In this document: positions 5,053 to 6,965 of the stretch, piece by piece
Layout of the letters: every line of letters starts with the position of its first letter
Position numbering within the stretch: the first letter of the stretch is position 1
Source: an uncultured Fidelibacterota bacterium
GTDB lineage: Bacteria > Fidelibacterota > Fidelibacteria > Fidelibacterales > Fidelibacteraceae
Assembly (NCBI GenBank): GCA_937862595.1
Contig: CALMFL010000143.1
Span: 1-6,965 of the forward strand
Length of the DNA: 6,965 nucleotides
Direction: 5' to 3'
Position numbers and translations under genes: made by a program
The notes under the pieces: generated by a model
Seen by the model: only the letters and a program-made list of their open reading frames with translations
Told to the model about the DNA's origin: nothing
The model's database searches: none

Positions 5053-6237
5053 TTATTCGGCGTTCCGCGCCAGGCGATAGCCGCAGGAAGTCGTTGCGGG
5101 ATCCCCGGACATCCGCGCCCCCACAATAATATACTGAGCGTAATCCCCGTATGATCCGCCCCTCATGACCCGGCGCGAAGCGGTTTCCGGTCCGGTATAG
5201 TTCGTTTGGGCTTCCGTCGGGGAAGCGGCATACCAGTCCCAGCACCATTCGGTGGAATTTCCGCTCATGTCGTAGAGGTCAAGGGCGTTCGCATCCTTGG
5301 TTCCCACCGGATGGGTCCCGTAATCCGGATGACTTTCTCCGACACTGTAGGCGTTTGGGCGGTACCAGGCCACCAGGACGTTGGCGGCTTCATTGAGATA
5401 GCTGTCATTGCTGCCTGCCGGGTAATCATAGGGAAGCGTGCCGCGGTTGCTTGCAGCGTACTGCCATTCCGCCTCGGAGGGAAGGCGGTATCCGTCCGCA
5501 TCGTGGTCCCAGAGCGCCTGGTTGCAGGCATTGTTGTCGCCGGCGTCCCGGAGGACCGTTTCTTCCGCGCTCAGGTATACGGGGGTGTACCCCGACAGCT
5601 CGCTGTAGGCGTTGCACCACACGATCGCGTCGCACCAGCCGATATTCTGAACGGGTTCAAACTTATCGCCGCCGGGGAAGCTTCCGTAACTGCCGGGATG
5701 GCCTTCGGCGCCAAGATGATCGATATCGAATTCATATCCGTTGTCGCAGGCCCAGAGGTAGACGACGTACCACAGTTCGTAGGTGACTTCGTATTTCGCG
5801 ATACGGTAAGGATCGAGGGTGTGCGTATAGGAATGTGTTTCATATCCCGAGGTGTCGGTATGGGTATAGGTTCCGCCCGTTACGGTAGCGAAGTCCCGGT
5901 AATCAAGGGTGGAAGGCGCAAAGGACCATTGAGCATAAAGCGTGTTGTTTTCTCCGGGCATGGTAAATGAAGCGCCCGGCAGATAGACGGTGCCGGATCC
6001 GTCTTCCTCGGTATTCCAGCCCGCCAGGGTGAACCCCAGACGGGAATAGGAATCCGGTCCCGGCAAGGTGATCTGAGTGCCTTCTTTTTCATAGATTTCT
6101 TCGGGAACGGTGCTTCCGCCGTCCCTGCCGGCCGCGATCAGCGTCAGGATGTAATCTTCGTCGTCGGGATCGTCAAAGCATCCCGAAACCATAAAGGCCA
6201 TAGACAGGACCATGAGCAAAGCGATGCACTTTTTCAT
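5053..6237 (-). CDS. Lipoprotein with InlB-type repeat and SUMF1 (formylglycine-generating-enzyme-like) domain
   Basis: The 394-residue precursor begins MKKCIALLMVLSMAFMVSGC, a type II signal with lipobox VSGC; C20 would be lipidated, so the protein is anchored to a membrane outside the cytoplasm. Residues about 31-104 form one Listeria-Bacteroides (InlB B/Flg_new) repeat with LAGWNTEEDGSG and the closing NTLYAQW. Residues about 115-393 are a SUMF1 domain: TGGTYTH, YRIAKYEVTYELW, PVQNIGWCDAIVWCNAYSEL, GYRLPSEAEWQYAA, YDMSGNSTEWCWDWY, VMRGGSYGDY and GYRLAR. True formylglycine-generating enzymes carry two catalytic cysteines just after RGGSW; here that stretch (RGGSYGDYAQYIIVGAR) has none, so sulfatase activation is unlikely and a binding or structural role is more probable. 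No sulfatase is nearby. ATG 6237 was chosen over the longer reading (from 6294) because GGGAGG precedes it and it starts the signal peptide. It ends at a strong hairpin. Confidence 0.88.
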   Translation of the reverse strand: MKKCIALLMVLSMAFMVSGCFDDPDDEDYILTLIAAGRDGGSTVPEEIYEKEGTQITLPGPDSYSRLGFTLAGWNTEEDGSGTVYLPGASFTMPGENNTLYAQWSFAPSTLDYRDFATVTGGTYTHTDTSGYETHSYTHTLDPYRIAKYEVTYELWYVVYLWACDNGYEFDIDHLGAEGHPGSYGSFPGGDKFEPVQNIGWCDAIVWCNAYSELSGYTPVYLSAEETVLRDAGDNNACNQALWDHDADGYRLPSEAEWQYAASNRGTLPYDYPAGSNDSYLNEAANVLVAWYRPNAYSVGESHPDYGTHPVGTKDANALDLYDMSGNSTEWCWDWYAASPTEAQTNYTGPETASRRVMRGGSYGDYAQYIIVGARMSGDPATTSCGYRLARNAE

Positions 6238-6243
6238 TTTATG

Positions 6244-6249
6244 CCTCCC
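6244..6249 (-). promoter_or_regulatory. Ribosome binding site of the SUMF1-domain lipoprotein gene
   Basis: GGGAGG on the - strand lies 6 bases before ATG 6237 and fixes that start; the farther in-frame ATG at 6294 would add 19 residues ahead of the signal peptide and has no comparable site. Confidence 0.8.
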
Positions 6250-6271
6250 ATAATTTCTGCGAATAGTTGAA

Positions 6272-6299
6272 GGGAACCCTGCGCTCATGCGCATTTCCC
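6272..6299 (-). promoter_or_regulatory. Two-tier hairpin in the leader of the lipoprotein gene
   Basis: GGGAA (6272-6276) pairs with TTCCC (6295-6299), and inside it TGCGC (6280-6284) pairs with GCGCA (6289-6293) around a TCAT loop. It lies about 22 bases upstream of the ribosome binding site. It may protect or regulate the mRNA; no known riboswitch or leader is recognised. Confidence 0.3.
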
Positions 6300-6336
6300 G
6301 TTAGCGTTAAAGTTAATCAAAACAAAATATGACACT

Positions 6337-6342
6337 TATAAT
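6337..6342 (+). promoter_or_regulatory. Perfect TATAAT -10 box upstream of the small + strand ORF
   Basis: TATAAT lies 39 bases before ATG 6382 within an AT-rich stretch (about 6305-6370). No good -35 is found at 17-18 bp (3/6 matches only), so strength is uncertain. The same AT-rich stretch must also hold the promoter of the divergent lipoprotein gene; a weak - strand candidate is TTGTTA with CATATT 17 bp on. Confidence 0.35.
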
Positions 6343-6381
6343 TTTATTTAACAAGAACAAAATAAAACAACAGGGGTGAAA

Positions 6382-6510
6382 ATGCAGTATACGATTTACC
6401 GAAAGAAAAGCGGTTGCGGACATCGCGGCGGACGCGTCCGGGAGAAGTATTCCGGCAAAGGACACTCCTTTTCCGGCACCATAGCAAACGCTCTCCGCAC
6501 CACCGGATGA
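6382..6510 (+). CDS. Possible small basic protein, 42 residues
   Basis: ATG 6382 follows AGGGG (6372-6376) at 5 bases and a TATAAT box further up. It opens a 42-codon frame beginning MQYTIYRKKSGCGHRGGRVR and ending in NALRTTG. The product would be rich in Arg, Lys, Gly and Ser, with one cysteine and no membrane segment. No family is recognised. A strong hairpin (6490-6524) overlaps its stop codon. The start signals are better than chance would usually give, but a frame this short may be fortuitous. Confidence 0.4.
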   Translation: MQYTIYRKKSGCGHRGGRVREKYSGKGHSFSGTIANALRTTG

Positions 6511-6528
6511 TGGTTTCGGAGAGCCGTT
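6487..6528. terminator. Long hairpin between the small ORF and the oxidoreductase gene
   Basis: GCTCTCCG (6490-6497) pairs perfectly with CGGAGAGC (6517-6524). AAC/GTT extends the stem outside past a one-base bulge, and ACCA/TGGT (6499-6502, 6511-6514) pairs inside. It lies about 20 bases past the stop of the - strand gamma-subunit gene and could close that transcript and the small + strand ORF. Neither side has a good T-run, so Rho-independent action is uncertain. Confidence 0.5.
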
Positions 6529-6547
6529 CGCACCATTTGAAAACAAC

Positions 6548-6965
6548 TTATTCGGCCAGTTCCATGCCCCGTTTGAAGGCCCGTTCATTCAGTTCGCGGA
6601 ATTCTTTATTTTTGATGATCAGAGGCAAGGCCTTCTGGACATATGCTTCGGAGAGATAGCCGCGCAGTTTGGCGTAGGCGCCCAGCATGATCATGTTCGC
6701 CGCCTTGGTCGACCCCAGCTTGTCCGCCTCGTCCGTTGCCGGAATGCCGATGACGGTGACATCCGTGCGTTCCGGCGGCGTATCGATCAGTCCGCTGTCA
6801 TAAAGAATGATCCCGCCGGGCTGAACGTCCGCTTCGAAACGTTTCAGGGAGGGTTTGTTCATCGCGACCAGGACCGTCGGGTCGTCAACAAGGGGAGAGG
6901 CGATGCGCCGGTCGGAGACCTTGACGCTGCAGTTCGCCGTTCCGCCTCGCATTTCGGGGCCGTAG
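6548..6965 (-). CDS. 2-oxoacid:ferredoxin oxidoreductase gamma subunit (KorC/VorC-type), 5' end outside the window
   Basis: It is part of the thiamine-diphosphate enzyme that oxidatively decarboxylates 2-oxoacids (2-oxoglutarate or branched-chain) to acyl-CoA and passes the electrons to ferredoxin, in the cytoplasm. The visible 138 residues start YGPEMRGGTANCSVKVSD, the signature of the KGOR/VOR gamma subunit; pyruvate-type gamma subunits usually differ here. IASPLVDDPTVLVAMNKPSL and GIPATDEADKLGSTKAANM also fit the family. Typical length is about 180-190, so some 45-50 N-terminal residues, with the glycine-rich GxGGQG motif, lie beyond 6965. The Met at 6952 is inside the conserved YGPEMRGG block and is not the start. 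Alpha, beta and ferredoxin-like subunit genes would be expected just outside the window, upstream on the - strand; the gene ends at TAA (6548-6550) as the last of its unit, next to a hairpin. Confidence 0.9.
   Translation of the reverse strand, partial: YGPEMRGGTANCSVKVSDRRIASPLVDDPTVLVAMNKPSLKRFEADVQPGGIILYDSGLIDTPPERTDVTVIGIPATDEADKLGSTKAANMIMLGAYAKLRGYLSEAYVQKALPLIIKNKEFRELNERAFKRGMELAE

Noticed and set aside
5206..5970. + strand frame of 254 codons antisense to the SUMF1 gene
   Set aside because: The opposite strand has signal peptide, ribosome binding site and conserved SUMF1 motifs; this frame has no start signals or recognisable domain.
6238..6294. ATG at 6294 as start of the lipoprotein gene
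   Set aside because: It would put 19 residues before the signal peptide, overlap the leader hairpin, and ignore the GGGAGG before ATG 6237.
6950..6952. ATG at 6952 as start of the oxidoreductase gamma gene
   Set aside because: The frame stays open to the window edge and reads YGPE before this Met, part of the conserved YGPEMRGGTANC block, so the true start is outside the window.

Overview
The window reads as chromosome from an anaerobic diderm bacterium. It holds a 2-oxoacid:ferredoxin oxidoreductase gamma subunit, an RseC/MucC-type membrane protein of the kind associated with Rnf/Rsx electron transport, a type III glutamine synthetase, and a lipoprotein with a clear lipobox. Spirochaetes or PVC-type/candidate-phylum anaerobes would fit this mix, but nothing here fixes the phylum.

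Layout. On the + strand, positions 1-71 are the end of an upstream gene, followed by a 162-bp tract of 7-bp then 8-bp tandem repeats (29-190) that runs right up to the start of an RseC-family gene (191-610). An AT-rich promoter region leads into glnN (type III glutamine synthetase, 774-2879) and a candidate terminator. The gap 2880-3751, between the convergent genes glnN and the acyltransferase-like gene, is non-coding and full of repeats. It contains a second 8-bp-periodic tract (3024-3079) and then an array built on the 18-bp palindrome CAACCCCGTTAGGGGTTG (3083 to about 3725). On the - strand are a multi-pass DUF5009/NagX-type acyltransferase-like gene (3752-4945) with its own promoter, a lipoprotein with an InlB-type repeat and a SUMF1 (formylglycine-generating-enzyme-like) domain (5053-6237), and the 3' part of a 2-oxoacid:ferredoxin oxidoreductase gamma gene (6548 to beyond 6965). 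A possible 42-residue + strand gene (6382-6510) lies between the last two.

The genes do not form one pathway. glnN assimilates ammonium. The rseC-like gene and the oxidoreductase subunit point to ferredoxin-based anaerobic metabolism. The acyltransferase-like and SUMF1 proteins act in or beyond the membrane. A perfect hairpin and a good promoter separate the last two of these, so they are probably transcribed independently.

The most unusual content is non-coding. The palindromic array has a higher-order order (C-A-B-C-[decayed A]-A-B-C-A-B) in which both the palindromes and the DNA between them are duplicated. Its arms are constant while the loops vary. It resembles a CRISPR array superficially but does not behave like one. 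The long 7/8-bp periodic tract replaces the usual leader of the rseC-like gene.
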